Origin: Oscillospiraceae bacterium
GTDB taxonomy: Bacteria; Bacillota; Clostridia; Oscillospirales; Oscillospiraceae
Length of the DNA: 64,000 nucleotides
Assembly: GCA_017406005.1 (NCBI GenBank)
Contig: JAFQZI010000026.1
Location: forward strand, 57,449 to 121,448
Direction of reading: 5' to 3'
Shown: piece after piece, positions 53,770 through 61,989 of the stretch
Layout of the letters: each line of letters starts with the position of its first letter
Position numbering within the stretch: position 1 is the first letter of the stretch
Notes under the pieces: generated by a model
The model's database searches: none
What the model saw: only the letters and a program-made list of their open reading frames with translations
Told to the model about the DNA's origin: nothing
Position numbers and translations under genes: made by a program

Positions 53770-54196
53770 ACCTGCTGTTTTCCTCTTTTGCGGGTACAAG
53801 CCCCTTTTCCTTTGCGTAAGCCTCAAACACTTCCAGGCCCAGCTCAACGGTCTTCAGGCAGCGCACCTCGTCGTTGCGATACATTTCCTTCAGTTCCGAG
53901 CATTTTACGCTGCCGAGCTTAGCTTTGAAGGCTTCGAAAAGCCCGGCGCATAGCGGGCCGAAATTCTCGGTCGTGTGGGCTCTGCCGTTTACGGCCATCC
54001 TGCCAAGGGCTGCCATACTTCCTGACAGGACTCCGCAGAGCATCCCGCATCCCATGCCTCCGCCGAAAGCGCTGACCAGCTTCATCTCTTCCGGGCCGAT
54101 GCCTAGCCCGTACTCCTCACTGATGGCCAGCAGGGCAGTCTCCGCACAGTTGTGGTCTTTGGTAATGAAATACTCATAGGCTTTGTCTTTTAACAT
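53768..54196 (-). CDS. C_GCAxxG_C_C family protein, probable redox protein
   Basis: The 142-residue protein has the pattern of the family: NCAETALLAI (first cysteine), then GGGMGCGMLCGVLSGSMAALG with the clustered cysteines (residues about 45-65), then later single cysteines (GPLCAG, VKCSEL, VRCLKT). The family often sits next to electron-transfer proteins and probably binds a metal or cluster. AAAGGACGG lies before the ATG. Placement beside a thiol-disulfide reductase fits a redox role; this is inference. Its stop codon is inside repeat copy C. Confidence 0.85.
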   Translation of the reverse strand: MLKDKAYEYFITKDHNCAETALLAISEEYGLGIGPEEMKLVSAFGGGMGCGMLCGVLSGSMAALGRMAVNGRAHTTENFGPLCAGLFEAFKAKLGSVKCSELKEMYRNDEVRCLKTVELGLEVFEAYAKEKGLVPAKEENSR

Positions 54197-54246
54197 TTTT
54201 CTACCGTCCTTTTCAAGTTATTTTATTTTCAGATCTTGATAAAAAT

Positions 54247-54275
54247 ACAATATCCTGTTTTCCCCTTTTTGTCAA
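54247..54275 (-). promoter_or_regulatory. Promoter of the C_GCAxxG_C_C gene
   Basis: On the minus strand: TTGACA (complement of 54270-54275), 17-base spacer, TATTGT (complement of 54247-54252). Confidence 0.75.
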
Positions 54276-54315
54276 GGACAAGGCAATATGTCTGCCATTT
54301 GAACGAATGAAAACG

Positions 54316-54356
54316 AAAAGAACCGGCGCAGCCAGATGACTGTACCGGTCTTTTTG
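54316..54356 (-). terminator. Terminator of the LysM gene
   Basis: AAAAGAACCGG...CAG pairs with CTG...CCGGTCTTTT around a 10-12-base loop; the minus strand continues with TTCTTTTCG. The LysM transcript would pass through repeat copy D before ending here. Confidence 0.65.
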
Positions 54357-54380
54357 CAAGTTACTATTTTCTTTTGTCGC

Positions 54381-54500
54381 TGCTATTCAGTTTTGTGTTT
54401 TCCAACTATATTATACTCGCGACGGAGCACTGAAATCGCATCACAATGTTGTCTTCGAGAGTAGCCGGTGAGCACCGATCTCGAAGCGACTGAACAGTTG
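54381..54500 (+). repeat. Dispersed intergenic hairpin repeat, copy D
   Basis: Arms ACTCGCGA (54415-54422) and TCGAGAGT (54455-54462); the outermost pair is A-T where other copies have G-C, and one inner pair is mismatched. The loop is 32 bases. An added small stem CGGTG/CACCG follows, then GAAGCGACTGAACAGTT. It lies in the 3' untranslated region of the LysM gene. Confidence 0.8.
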
Positions 54501-54504
54501 CGTT

Positions 54505-55851
54505 TTACTTCACTCTCGTGAAGTAGAAGCCGTTGCCTGCATTCTCCTGGTTGTCATACCAGTAGAGCGCTCCGTTGACATAGTAGAGCCAGCCGGTGCC
54601 GTTCTGGTAGTTGACGGTTTTGGTTGCAGCGCCTGCTTCCGTGTAATGCGTGGTGGATTTGGCGCAATTGGAATACTGCAGCAGCCCGCTTTCGTTAAAG
54701 GCACCCGAGAAAACCCAGTCGACCGAGTCAAAAGCGCTGCCCGCCCAGTGGACCTTTACGGAGCTCGCCTGTGCCGTGCCCGTAATTGCAATCGTGGCAC
54801 GCTGGTCGACAGCCTGGTAATTGCCGTTATAGCCGGTTGCAGTGGCAGGCGTCGTGTTGGCCGGAGTGGGAGTTGTCGGAGCGGGGGTGGAAGGTGCAGG
54901 CACATAAGCCACTGAACCGATCAGGGTCATCTTCTTGCCCACGGGGATGGAAGTAAGCTTGAAGCTCGGGTTCAGACGCTCCAGAAGTTCGCGCACGGTC
55001 TCATACTTCACGCCGTAGGCATTGCAGAGCTTGGATGTGGTGTCACCCGAAACTATGGTGTGCGTATAGAGAGCGTAGCTTGCGTTGTACGGGCTTGTGG
55101 AGGGGAAGTAGTACTCTTTGCCGGCCTGTACACTGCTGAGGTTTGTGAGGTTGTTCAGCGCCTTCACAATGTCGGAAACCCGCGGGGAATACTTTGCACC
55201 GAGTGCATCGCAAACGCCGTTCACGGTCTCACCGCGCTCCATCTTGTGGGTTACGATGTAGTATTCCAGCGTGTCCTTTGTGTTGCGTGCAGCTGTCTGT
55301 GCGGTCGTGGTTGTGGTGGTTGCAGTTGTTGCCGCCCCTGTAGTCGTTGTGGTCTGTGCAGCCGTATTGGTGGTCATCGGGAAGTAGATTTTCTGCCCGA
55401 CATAGATTTTGCTGAGGTCGGCATCGCTGGTCCAGTTGTTGAGCTTCTTGATCTCATCCTTGCTGGCAGAATAATTGATGCGCAGCGCGGTGCAGATGCT
55501 GAAAATGGTGTCGCCGCTTTTTACGGTATACTGGATGGCGTTGGCAGGCCCTTCCTGTGCGTGCAGTGCAACAATCGCCTTTGCATCATCTGCGGTCTTC
55601 GGCAGATAGAGCACCTGCCCCGGGCGGATGGCATTGAGGGAAGCCGTCTTGGCATAGCCGTTCAGGATAAGGATTGCTGTCTGAACGGAATCATAATCCA
55701 GGCCTCTTGCCCGGCAAAGTGCGGAAACAGTGTCACCCTTGCTGACGACCACCTGTGTAGCATAGGGTGTATAATCCGCCGCAAAAGCCGAAAGCGGGAA
55801 GACAGCAACAATAAGGCAGAGAAGCAGCAGTGTGCTGATCAGTTTTTTCAT
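54505..55851 (-). CDS. Secreted LysM-repeat protein
   Basis: The 448-residue product has a signal peptide (MKKLISTLLLLCLIVAVFPLSAFA) and four LysM peptidoglycan-binding modules: around residues 30-78, 90-145, 200-245 and 258-305, each with a GDT/GET start. A Thr-rich linker (TTTTTGAATTATTTTTT-like) separates modules 2 and 3. The last about 110 residues form an unrecognised domain rich in aromatic residues. No hydrolase domain is visible, so it may be a cell-wall binding or structural protein. The ATG at 55851 lies 8 bases after AAGGAGG; the ATG at 55857 is too close to it. Confidence 0.92.
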   Translation of the reverse strand: MKKLISTLLLLCLIVAVFPLSAFAADYTPYATQVVVSKGDTVSALCRARGLDYDSVQTAILILNGYAKTASLNAIRPGQVLYLPKTADDAKAIVALHAQEGPANAIQYTVKSGDTIFSICTALRINYSASKDEIKKLNNWTSDADLSKIYVGQKIYFPMTTNTAAQTTTTTGAATTATTTTTTAQTAARNTKDTLEYYIVTHKMERGETVNGVCDALGAKYSPRVSDIVKALNNLTNLSSVQAGKEYYFPSTSPYNASYALYTHTIVSGDTTSKLCNAYGVKYETVRELLERLNPSFKLTSIPVGKKMTLIGSVAYVPAPSTPAPTTPTPANTTPATATGYNGNYQAVDQRATIAITGTAQASSVKVHWAGSAFDSVDWVFSGAFNESGLLQYSNCAKSTTHYTEAGAATKTVNYQNGTGWLYYVNGALYWYDNQENAGNGFYFTRVK

Positions 55852-55887
55852 AAACATTTCCTCCTTGGGATCATTCTACATACCGGC

Positions 55888-55916
55888 ATTATAGCACGTT
55901 GTAAATCAGTTTGCAA
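55888..55916 (-). promoter_or_regulatory. Promoter of the LysM gene
   Basis: On the minus strand: TTGCAA (complement of 55911-55916), 17-base spacer, TATAAT (complement of 55888-55893). Confidence 0.75.
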
Positions 55917-55944
55917 CAGAAGCGTGAGGAAAATGTAATTATTT

Positions 55945-55995
55945 TGAGAAAAATTCGCCGGGCAGGAAAGACAGTATGCCTTCCTGCCCGGCGAT
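55945..55995 (-). terminator. Terminator of the DJ-1/PfpI gene
   Basis: CGCCGGGCAGGAA (55956-55968) pairs with TTCCTGCCCGGCG (55981-55993); on the minus strand AATTTTTCTC follows. Confidence 0.8.
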
Positions 55996-56014
55996 TAAAA
56001 ACCTAAATGCGGAA

Positions 56015-56593
56015 TCAGATTTCGATTTTTGCTCCCATGAGCTTTGCAAACTCGCGGACAATTGCCGTGTCTCCGGGCCATGCCGGAGCAGTGACCAGGT
56101 TGCGGTCTACAACCGCTTCATCCACATTCACAGGCACAAAAGTGCCGCCTGCAAGGGTCACATCCGGGCCGACTGCAGGATATGCCGTGGCTTTGTATCC
56201 TGCCAGAACGCCTGCAGCTGCCAGAACCTGCGGTCCGTGGCAGATTGCCGCTACAGGTTTGCCTGCCGCGAAGAATTCACGCACGATCTCCAGCACGCGC
56301 GCATTCAGCCGGATATATTCGGGTGCACGGCCGCCTGTGATGAACAGGCCTTCATAGTCCTCTGTCTTGACGGCGTCGAAGTCTGCCGTCAGAGCAAAGT
56401 TGTGGCCCCGCAGTTCCGAATAGGTCTGTTCACCCAGAAAGTCATGAACTGCCGTTGCAACGGTTTCGCCTGCTTTTTTGTCCGGGCAGACAGCGTCCAC
56501 CTGATACCCCAGAACACCCAGTGCCTGGAAAGGAACCATGGTTTCGTAGTCTTCCGTAAAATCACCGCAGAGAAGTAGAACTTTTTTTGCCAT
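56015..56593 (-). CDS. DJ-1/PfpI superfamily protein
   Basis: The 192-residue protein has the DJ-1 fold: [21 protein letters not shown] with Glu15, [12 protein letters not shown], and nucleophile elbow [15 protein letters not shown] with Cys118. Family members act as glyoxalases, chaperones or stress proteins; the precise activity is unclear. ATGGAGG lies before the ATG. It has its own promoter and terminator. Confidence 0.92.
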   Translation of the reverse strand: MAKKVLLLCGDFTEDYETMVPFQALGVLGYQVDAVCPDKKAGETVATAVHDFLGEQTYSELRGHNFALTADFDAVKTEDYEGLFITGGRAPEYIRLNARVLEIVREFFAAGKPVAAICHGPQVLAAAGVLAGYKATAYPAVGPDVTLAGGTFVPVNVDEAVVDRNLVTAPAWPGDTAIVREFAKLMGAKIEI

Positions 56594-56633
56594 AAGAAAA
56601 CCTCCATATTTTTATTTTGTTTGGGATAACTAT

Positions 56634-56662
56634 AGTATAACAGACTCTCCCGGGAATGGCAA
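56634..56662 (-). promoter_or_regulatory. Promoter of the DJ-1/PfpI gene
   Basis: On the minus strand: TTGCCA (complement of 56657-56662), 17-base spacer, TATACT (complement of 56634-56639). Confidence 0.7.
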
Positions 56663-56699
56663 TCATTGAATATTCAGAAAACCCCTGCTCCGTCCGGGG

Positions 56700-56728
56700 T
56701 GGAAAACACTGCCCTGATATGGTATAAT
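56700..56728 (+). promoter_or_regulatory. Promoter of the macro-domain cassette
   Basis: TGGAAA (56700-56705), 17-base spacer and an extended -10 (TGG then TATAAT at 56723-56728). The pgi promoter has the same -35 and -10 hexamers and the same spacing. Confidence 0.65.
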
Positions 56729-56766
56729 TATTTTCACATAGCACATTCTTGTTTGGGGAGATCACT

Positions 56767-57861
56767 ATGCCGTTTCAAATCATACGTAATGATATAACAC
56801 TGGTAGCTGCGGATGCCATTGTCAACACAGCCAATCCGGAGCCGGTCGTCGGAGGCGGGACGGATTATGCCATCCATCGGGCTGCCGGGCCGGAACTGCT
56901 TGAGGCAAGGGAAAAGATCGGGGAGATCAGTGTCGGCCGGTCCTTTGCTACTCCGGCTTTTCGGCTTTCCGCAAAATATGTTCTGCATACTGTCAGCCCA
57001 GTTTGGATCGATGGAAAGCATCAGGAAGAGGAACAGCTCCGCATGGCATATGATTCCGCACTTTACCTGGCGGATGAATTGAAATGCCAGTCTGTTGCCT
57101 TTCCTCTGTTGTCAGCCGGCACATACGGTTTCCCGCATGATCGGGCTTTGGCGGTAGCTATTCAGGCTTTCACGGATTTTCTTGTCGCTCATGAGATGCA
57201 GATTTTTCTGGTCCTGTTCAACGCCAAGGCATTTGGCATAGCAGGCTCAATATTTGACGACCTGAAAAGCTATATCGATGACAACTATGTCGACGAAAGA
57301 AATGAAGAGGAATACCTGATTGATGCAACCGTCCGTCCCATTGCAGCCGATTACAGCGTCTGCGAGGAGCGGACAGAATATCGGCAGAGCCCCAGGGAAA
57401 GGCGTAATCGTACCGGGCGGAAACCGCTTTTCAGCTCAAAACCACTGGCGGAACCACTTGAACCTACGATGCCTGCTCCCGCTTCGCTTAAAGATATACT
57501 GAAGCAGCATGAGAAAACCTTTTCAGAGTATCTGCTTGATTTGCTCAAAGAGCGGGATGACAAAGCCTCCGAGATCTATAAAAGGGCAGAGATCAGCAAG
57601 CAGCTTTTCAGCAAGATCCTGAGCAACAAGGATTACCAGCCGACCAAAACCACTGTCATCCAGCTGGCTATCGGCCTGCAGCTGGATCTGGCACAGACCC
57701 AGAAGCTGCTCGGCAAGGCAGGCTATGCCCTGACGCGCAGCAGCAAGGTCGATCTGGTCGTGCAGTATTATATCGAGCGAAAAATGTATAATGTCGCCTT
57801 TATCAACCTTGCGCTTGATGACTGCGGCCTGCCTCTTCTGAAAACCGGCCTGAAATCATAA
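56767..57861 (+). CDS. Macro-domain protein with C-terminal helical, probably HTH, domain
   Basis: Residues 1-170 are a macro domain, which binds or hydrolyses ADP-ribose: VAADAIVNTANPEPVVGGGTDYAIHRAAGPELLEA (14-47) and LLSAGTYGFP (114-123). A charged, probably flexible linker follows (180-240). Residues 245-345 are all-helical and resemble an XRE-like fold (EIYKRAEISKQLFSKILSNKDYQPTKTTVIQLAIGLQLDL). The combination suggests an ADP-ribose-sensing or ADP-ribose-removing protein that also binds DNA or a partner. The ATG at 56767 has TTGGGGAG upstream. First gene of a cassette with VWA and ADP-ribosylhydrolase genes. Confidence 0.88.
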   Translation: MPFQIIRNDITLVAADAIVNTANPEPVVGGGTDYAIHRAAGPELLEAREKIGEISVGRSFATPAFRLSAKYVLHTVSPVWIDGKHQEEEQLRMAYDSALYLADELKCQSVAFPLLSAGTYGFPHDRALAVAIQAFTDFLVAHEMQIFLVLFNAKAFGIAGSIFDDLKSYIDDNYVDERNEEEYLIDATVRPIAADYSVCEERTEYRQSPRERRNRTGRKPLFSSKPLAEPLEPTMPAPASLKDILKQHEKTFSEYLLDLLKERDDKASEIYKRAEISKQLFSKILSNKDYQPTKTTVIQLAIGLQLDLAQTQKLLGKAGYALTRSSKVDLVVQYYIERKMYNVAFINLALDDCGLPLLKTGLKS

Positions 57862-57864
57862 AAA

Positions 57865-57881
57865 GTCAACGGCGAGTTGAC
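57865..57881. promoter_or_regulatory. Inverted repeat between macro and VWA genes
   Basis: GTCAAC (57865-57870), 5-base spacer, GTTGAC (57876-57881). The right arm is part of TTGACC, a possible -35 box, but the nearest TATTAT is 20 bases on, so a promoter here is doubtful. Confidence 0.35.
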
Positions 57882-57939
57882 CAATATCCCTTCCCAATGA
57901 GGTATTATGATGCCGACAAAACGGAAAGGGGTATTTACT

Positions 57940-58587
57940 ATGAACAACAATCTCACAGAAATCGTCTTCATTCTGGATCGCAGCGGCTCTATGGCGGGTC
58001 TTGAGGGTGACACCATTGGAGGCTTTAACGCAATGGTCGAAAGGCAGAAAAAGGAGCCGGGAGACGCATTGCTCTCCGCAGTCCTGTTTTCCGACGATTG
58101 CCAGGTCCTGTACGACCGGGCAGACATTCGAAAGGTCGAGCCGATGACGGAGCAGCAGTACCGGGTCGGCGGCTGCACGGCTCTTTTGGATGCAATCGGC
58201 GGGGCAGTCCATCACATCGGGAACGTGCATAAGTACGCCAGAGAAGAAGACCGCCCGGGGAAAACGATCTTCGTGATCACCACAGACGGCCTGGAGAATG
58301 CCAGCCATGCCTACACCTACGAGGAGGTACAGCGAATGGTGAAGCATGAACAGGAGAAGTACGGCTGGGAGTTCCTCTTCCTCGGGGCCAATATGGACGC
58401 AATTTCGGCAGCCCGCAGCTTCGGCATCCGTGCCGATCGTGCCGTTCGGTACAGACGTGACCGTGCCGGCACAGAGCTTAATTACCGGGTAGTCAGTGAG
58501 ACGGTCGCAAAGGTTCGCAGGCGCGAGACAATCGATGCCGACTGGAGCGCGCCGATCGAAGCTGACGTGAAAAAGCGCGGGGAATGA
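57940..58587 (+). CDS. VWA-domain protein of the ADP-ribose cassette
   Basis: The 215-residue protein is a single von Willebrand A domain, TerY/YegL-like. The metal site (MIDAS) is complete: D13-x-S15-x-S17 in FILDRSGSMAGL, the threonine in GGCTALLDAIGG, and the aspartate in ITTDGLENAS. No signal peptide or membrane helix is present, so it is cytoplasmic. VWA proteins typically act as metal-dependent interaction scaffolds. The ATG at 57940 has GGAAAGGGG upstream. It lies 78 bases after the macro gene and 66 before the ADP-ribosylglycohydrolase gene. Confidence 0.9.
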   Translation: MNNNLTEIVFILDRSGSMAGLEGDTIGGFNAMVERQKKEPGDALLSAVLFSDDCQVLYDRADIRKVEPMTEQQYRVGGCTALLDAIGGAVHHIGNVHKYAREEDRPGKTIFVITTDGLENASHAYTYEEVQRMVKHEQEKYGWEFLFLGANMDAISAARSFGIRADRAVRYRRDRAGTELNYRVVSETVAKVRRRETIDADWSAPIEADVKKRGE

Positions 58588-58595
58588 TCCCGCGC
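58575..58595 (+). promoter_or_regulatory. GC hairpin across the VWA stop codon
   Basis: GCGCGGG (58575-58581) and CCCGCGC (58589-58595) with a 7-base loop that contains the stop codon. No T run, so not a terminator; it may tune expression of the downstream gene. Confidence 0.4.
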
Positions 58596-58653
58596 GACAG
58601 AAGTTCGTTACGAATTTCGACAGTAATATGTAAAAGAAAAGGAGGATCTGATC

Positions 58654-59451
58654 ATGAAAGGTGCAATTATCGGAGATATCATCGGATCGGCTTATGAGTT
58701 CAACAACATCGCCACAAAAGACTTTCCGCTTTTCAGCAGGGGATGCGGATTCACGGATGATACTGTCATGACCTGTGCCGTGGCAAAGGCCCTGCTGGAC
58801 TGCAAGGGGGACTACTCGCTCCTCACTTCTGAAAGCATTACGGAGACCTTGCAGAAGATTGCCAGAAAGTATCCGGATGCCGGTTACGGAGCAAGATTTA
58901 TCAGCTGGGTGTTCTCTCATCATCCTCAGCCGTATAACAGCTATGGCAACGGTTCTGCTATGCGGATCAGCCCGGTGGGAGATGTTGCCGCTGATCTGGA
59001 TACGGCAAAAGATCTGGCAACAAAGATTTCCGCTGTCTCTCACAATCATGAAGAGGGGATCAAAGGCGCTGTCTGCATTGCCGAGTGCATGGTGCTTCTG
59101 AAACAGGGAGCAGCCAAAGAAGAGATCCGCCGGTATGTCGAGGAAAAGTATTATCGTCTCGATGCGACCTGCGATGATTACCGCAGGGAACAGGCGGGCT
59201 GTCACGGCCGCGAAATCTGCCAGATCAGCGTTCCGCAGGCAATTGTCTGCTTCCTGGAGAGCATAAGTTTTGAAGACTGTATGCGCAACTGCATCTCCAT
59301 CGGGGGAGACTCGGATACGATTGCAGCCATTGCCGGCGGTCTTGCAGAAGCCTTTTACGGCGTGCCGGAAGAGATCTGGGATCAGGCAGAGCAGTATCTG
59401 GATGAATATCTGAAAGGCATTGTGCAGGCTTTTTACAAGGAACAGGCATAA
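58654..59451 (+). CDS. ADP-ribosylglycohydrolase family protein
   Basis: The 265-residue protein belongs to the DraG/ARH family, which removes ADP-ribose from proteins or other targets using two magnesium ions. The metal ligands are present: T34-D35-D36 (GFTDDTVMT) and D219-x-D221-T222 (SIGGDSDTIAAIAGG); GAIIGDIIGSAYEF starts the fold. AAAGGAGG precedes the ATG. It closes the macro-VWA cassette and is followed by a terminator. Two ADP-ribose-handling domains in one operon without a visible transferase suggest defence against, or reversal of, ADP-ribosylation; this is inference. Confidence 0.93.
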   Translation: MKGAIIGDIIGSAYEFNNIATKDFPLFSRGCGFTDDTVMTCAVAKALLDCKGDYSLLTSESITETLQKIARKYPDAGYGARFISWVFSHHPQPYNSYGNGSAMRISPVGDVAADLDTAKDLATKISAVSHNHEEGIKGAVCIAECMVLLKQGAAKEEIRRYVEEKYYRLDATCDDYRREQAGCHGREICQISVPQAIVCFLESISFEDCMRNCISIGGDSDTIAAIAGGLAEAFYGVPEEIWDQAEQYLDEYLKGIVQAFYKEQA

Positions 59452-59486
59452 GTATTGTTTCAAAATGTTCTCTTACTGCATAACAG

Positions 59487-59525
59487 AACGCCCTTTGGGT
59501 TAACATAATCCAAAGGGCGTTTTTC
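59487..59525 (+). terminator. Terminator of the macro-VWA-ADP-ribosylhydrolase operon
   Basis: AACGCCCTTTGG and CCAAAGGGCGTT form a perfect 12-bp stem followed by TTTTC. Confidence 0.9.
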
Positions 59526-59580
59526 AGTTTATAGGGATTATCACAGAACTGTCACATGAAAAAAGATTTTTCAAAAATTT

Positions 59581-59605
59581 CAGCGCCCGAAAAGGCGCTG
59601 TTTTT
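59581..59605 (+). terminator. Second, downstream terminator
   Basis: CAGCGCC, CGAAAA loop, GGCGCTG and TTTTTG. It could be a backup for the same operon. Between here and 59735 no gene or recognisable RNA is seen. Confidence 0.75.
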
Positions 59606-59734
59606 GCTCTGAAGTAATTGTGTTGTGTGGCGAAAGGAAGGTACAGCGTATTGACATCCATACATGGCTTTATCAGATATTCGTACAAATCTATGCCCAC
59701 AACCCATGGCCTAGTAAACCCGTAAATTGCAGCA

Positions 59735-59788
59735 AAAACCCGATGATAAGCCCACAGAAAAACTGCAGAGCCCTCACCGGGTTTTCTT
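59735..59788. terminator. Possible terminator of the ATP-grasp gene
   Basis: AAACCCGATGA and TCACCGGGTTT pair with one mismatch around a long loop of about 29 bases; T runs lie on both strands. Confidence 0.45.
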
Positions 59789-59806
59789 ATTCATCAGTTG
59801 TCAGGT

Positions 59807-60988
59807 TCAGTCCTGCACAAAATGGATAAATGCCATGGTTTCCTCAAAGGTCTTCAGTCGTGCGGTATACATATACCGTCCCATCGTATCCCAGTTGATC
59901 TCCGGCATCTCTTCCTGCATCATCATGACAGAACCATAGCGCTCCATGATCTCCTCGTGCGTATGGATATAGGTGTTCCCGTCCTTGCGGCTGGCGTAGG
60001 CGCAGTAATACTGATCCTCCGACACCGGCAGCCGCCGCTCATCGAAGCACACCATATCGGCGTACATTTTGTATACGTCCGTGGAATGGGCGAAGTTCAT
60101 CATGTCCGGGGTATAGCCTCCGGGCGGGCGCATATTGACTTCCAGAGCCACAAAGTCTCCCACTTTGCCGAGTCCTTTGTGCTCTTTTGTCAGACGGAAG
60201 AACTCCAGATGCACGAAACGCCGGCCCACGTTGAAAGCCTTGACCGTCCTGCGGCCCAATTCTTTCAGCGCCGGCGCTACTTCCGGGCAGGTATAGTAGT
60301 TCAGGTCCAGATGGTCGTTGACAACGTCCATTACCGGCGGGAACACATTCATGTTCTCGAACAACGGCTCGCAGTTGGAATCAAAGATCCCGTCGTACGA
60401 CACGATGTCTCCCGTGATATACTCCTCCATCACGTAGGGCACAGGGGGCAGATTGGCATAGAAAGCGTCGAAATCAGCGTCATTCTCCAGCTTCCAGGTA
60501 TCGTGTGCGCCGACGCCGATATTCGGCTTGACGATCACGGGATAGCCCACAAGCTCGATAAACTCTTTCCCGGCTTCCTTGGTCGAAACAACGTGCTGGC
60601 GTGCCGTGGGGATGCCTGCTTCGAAGTACCGCTGCTTCATCAGCGCCTTCTCTTTGATCGTGCTGATGCGATCAGCCTGGATGCCGGTCGTCACGTTGAA
60701 GTCCGTGCGCAGGCGGGCATCCTGTTCCAGCCAGTACTCGTTCAGCGACTCAATCCAGTCGATTTTTCCGTACTTGAACGTAAAGAATCCGACGGCACGG
60801 AGAACCTGCTCGTAATCCTCAAGGCTTCCTACCTTGTAGTACTCGGTCAGCGAGTTCTTCAGCTCCGGTTCCAGACCGTCATATGCCGCGTCACCGATGC
60901 CAAGTACGTTAACGCCGTTCTGGCGCAGCCGATCGCAGAACTGCCAGTAGGTGCGGGGAAAGTTCGGAGAGATAAAAATAAAATTCAA
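59807..60988 (-). CDS. ATP-grasp ligase-type protein
   Basis: The 393-residue protein has the ATP-grasp layout: an N-terminal Rossmann-like part (NFIFISPNFPRTYWQFCDRLRQNG), a lysine and glycine-rich ATP loop (YPVIVKPNIGVGAHDTWKL), VMEEYITGDIVSYDG, and late metal-binding acidic/Asn residues (FVALEVNMRPPGGYTPDM). Such enzymes form amide or thioester bonds from a carboxylate with ATP; the substrate is unknown. Start is a TTG at 60988 with AAGGATG upstream; no ATG fits. The upstream gene is an esterase 16 bases away, so the two are likely one operon. Confidence 0.88.
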   Translation of the reverse strand: MNFIFISPNFPRTYWQFCDRLRQNGVNVLGIGDAAYDGLEPELKNSLTEYYKVGSLEDYEQVLRAVGFFTFKYGKIDWIESLNEYWLEQDARLRTDFNVTTGIQADRISTIKEKALMKQRYFEAGIPTARQHVVSTKEAGKEFIELVGYPVIVKPNIGVGAHDTWKLENDADFDAFYANLPPVPYVMEEYITGDIVSYDGIFDSNCEPLFENMNVFPPVMDVVNDHLDLNYYTCPEVAPALKELGRRTVKAFNVGRRFVHLEFFRLTKEHKGLGKVGDFVALEVNMRPPGGYTPDMMNFAHSTDVYKMYADMVCFDERRLPVSEDQYYCAYASRKDGNTYIHTHEEIMERYGSVMMMQEEMPEINWDTMGRYMYTARLKTFEETMAFIHFVQD

Positions 60989-61004
60989 GTCTTCACATCC
61001 TTTC

Positions 61005-61745
61005 TCATTGATCGCCCAGCATAAAGGGCAGGAAATAGCGCATCTGCTTATACCACCAAGGCCAGTCGTGGTTCACGTCATAGCCCCAGAAATCGCACCA
61101 GGCATTGATCCCTTTCTCGCGAAAGACGCTTTCGAGGAATCTGAGGGTCCGCACGCTGTCTTCCTCCCACGCACCCTGGCCGCAGCACAGGATCATCTTA
61201 CGTTCGTTGTACATCCCGATATACGGGTGGTCTGCGGGCATCTGGGGGAGAAAACGCTCCGGAGAGCTCTCATAAAGTGTGGCATTCATAAACCCGTCAA
61301 AGAAGAAGTCCGTGTCGTACACGCCGGAGAGGGCGATGATCCCGCAGAACAGGTCCGGGCGGCGCAGGAAGGTGATCAGTGAATGGTTTGCACCCATGCT
61401 GAAGCCGGTGACGGCGGGCGTCCGGTCGTTGCGGTCGCGCATAAAGGGAATCACTTCATCAACGATATAGTGGAAATACTGCTCCTGACGGGCGGCACGC
61501 CATTCATTGTTGCCGCCTCTCAGCGACCAGCTCTCCAGGTCCACGCTGTCCACCGCAAACAACTGGATCCTTCCGCCCTCGATAAAATCGGCCAGCTGGT
61601 CGATCATACCGAAATCCTCATAGTTGTTGGCCATGGAATTCTGCGTGGGGAAGCACAGGATCGGCAAACCGCTGTGGCCGTAGATCATGATGTGCATATC
61701 CTTGTCCAGGATCCAACTGTAATGGCCAAATTCTTCTCTGTACAT
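61005..61745 (-). CDS. Esterase-D-like alpha/beta hydrolase paired with the ATP-grasp protein
   Basis: The 246-residue protein is a cytoplasmic PF00756-type hydrolase: nucleophile Ser116 in VTGFSMGANHSL, and His226 in DVNHDWPWWYKQ near the end. Unlike the xylan-locus esterase it lacks an N-terminal accessory domain. Pairing with an ATP-grasp ligase points to a small pathway that makes and cleaves an ester or peptide-like compound, but this is inference. GAGGAA lies before the ATG. Confidence 0.88.
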   Translation of the reverse strand: MYREEFGHYSWILDKDMHIMIYGHSGLPILCFPTQNSMANNYEDFGMIDQLADFIEGGRIQLFAVDSVDLESWSLRGGNNEWRAARQEQYFHYIVDEVIPFMRDRNDRTPAVTGFSMGANHSLITFLRRPDLFCGIIALSGVYDTDFFFDGFMNATLYESSPERFLPQMPADHPYIGMYNERKMILCCGQGAWEEDSVRTLRFLESVFREKGINAWCDFWGYDVNHDWPWWYKQMRYFLPFMLGDQ

Positions 61746-61786
61746 ACGGGTTCCTCTTTCTTTCGCTAAATTGAAATATAGATAGG

Positions 61787-61815
61787 ATAATATCTTGCAT
61801 AAACATTTTTGTCAA
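61787..61815 (-). promoter_or_regulatory. Promoter of the esterase/ATP-grasp operon
   Basis: On the minus strand: TTGACA (complement of 61810-61815), 17-base spacer, TATTAT (complement of 61787-61792). Confidence 0.8.
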
Positions 61816-61859
61816 GAAAATCCGCATCAACAGAATACATATTTTTTAGAGGAAATTAG

Positions 61860-61888
61860 TGGAAAATTTCGTCAACTTAGTGTATAAT
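61860..61888 (+). promoter_or_regulatory. Promoter of pgi
   Basis: TGGAAA (61860-61865), 17-base spacer, extended -10 TGTATAAT (hexamer 61883-61888), giving a leader of about 95 bases. Confidence 0.65.
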
Positions 61889-61989
61889 ATTTTATATTAT
61901 TGCGATATTGTCAGTCACTACCGCCGCAAAGCATTCTCTGTTTTGCGAAGAATACCGGAAGAATACTGAAAAAAGAAAGGACATGACCT

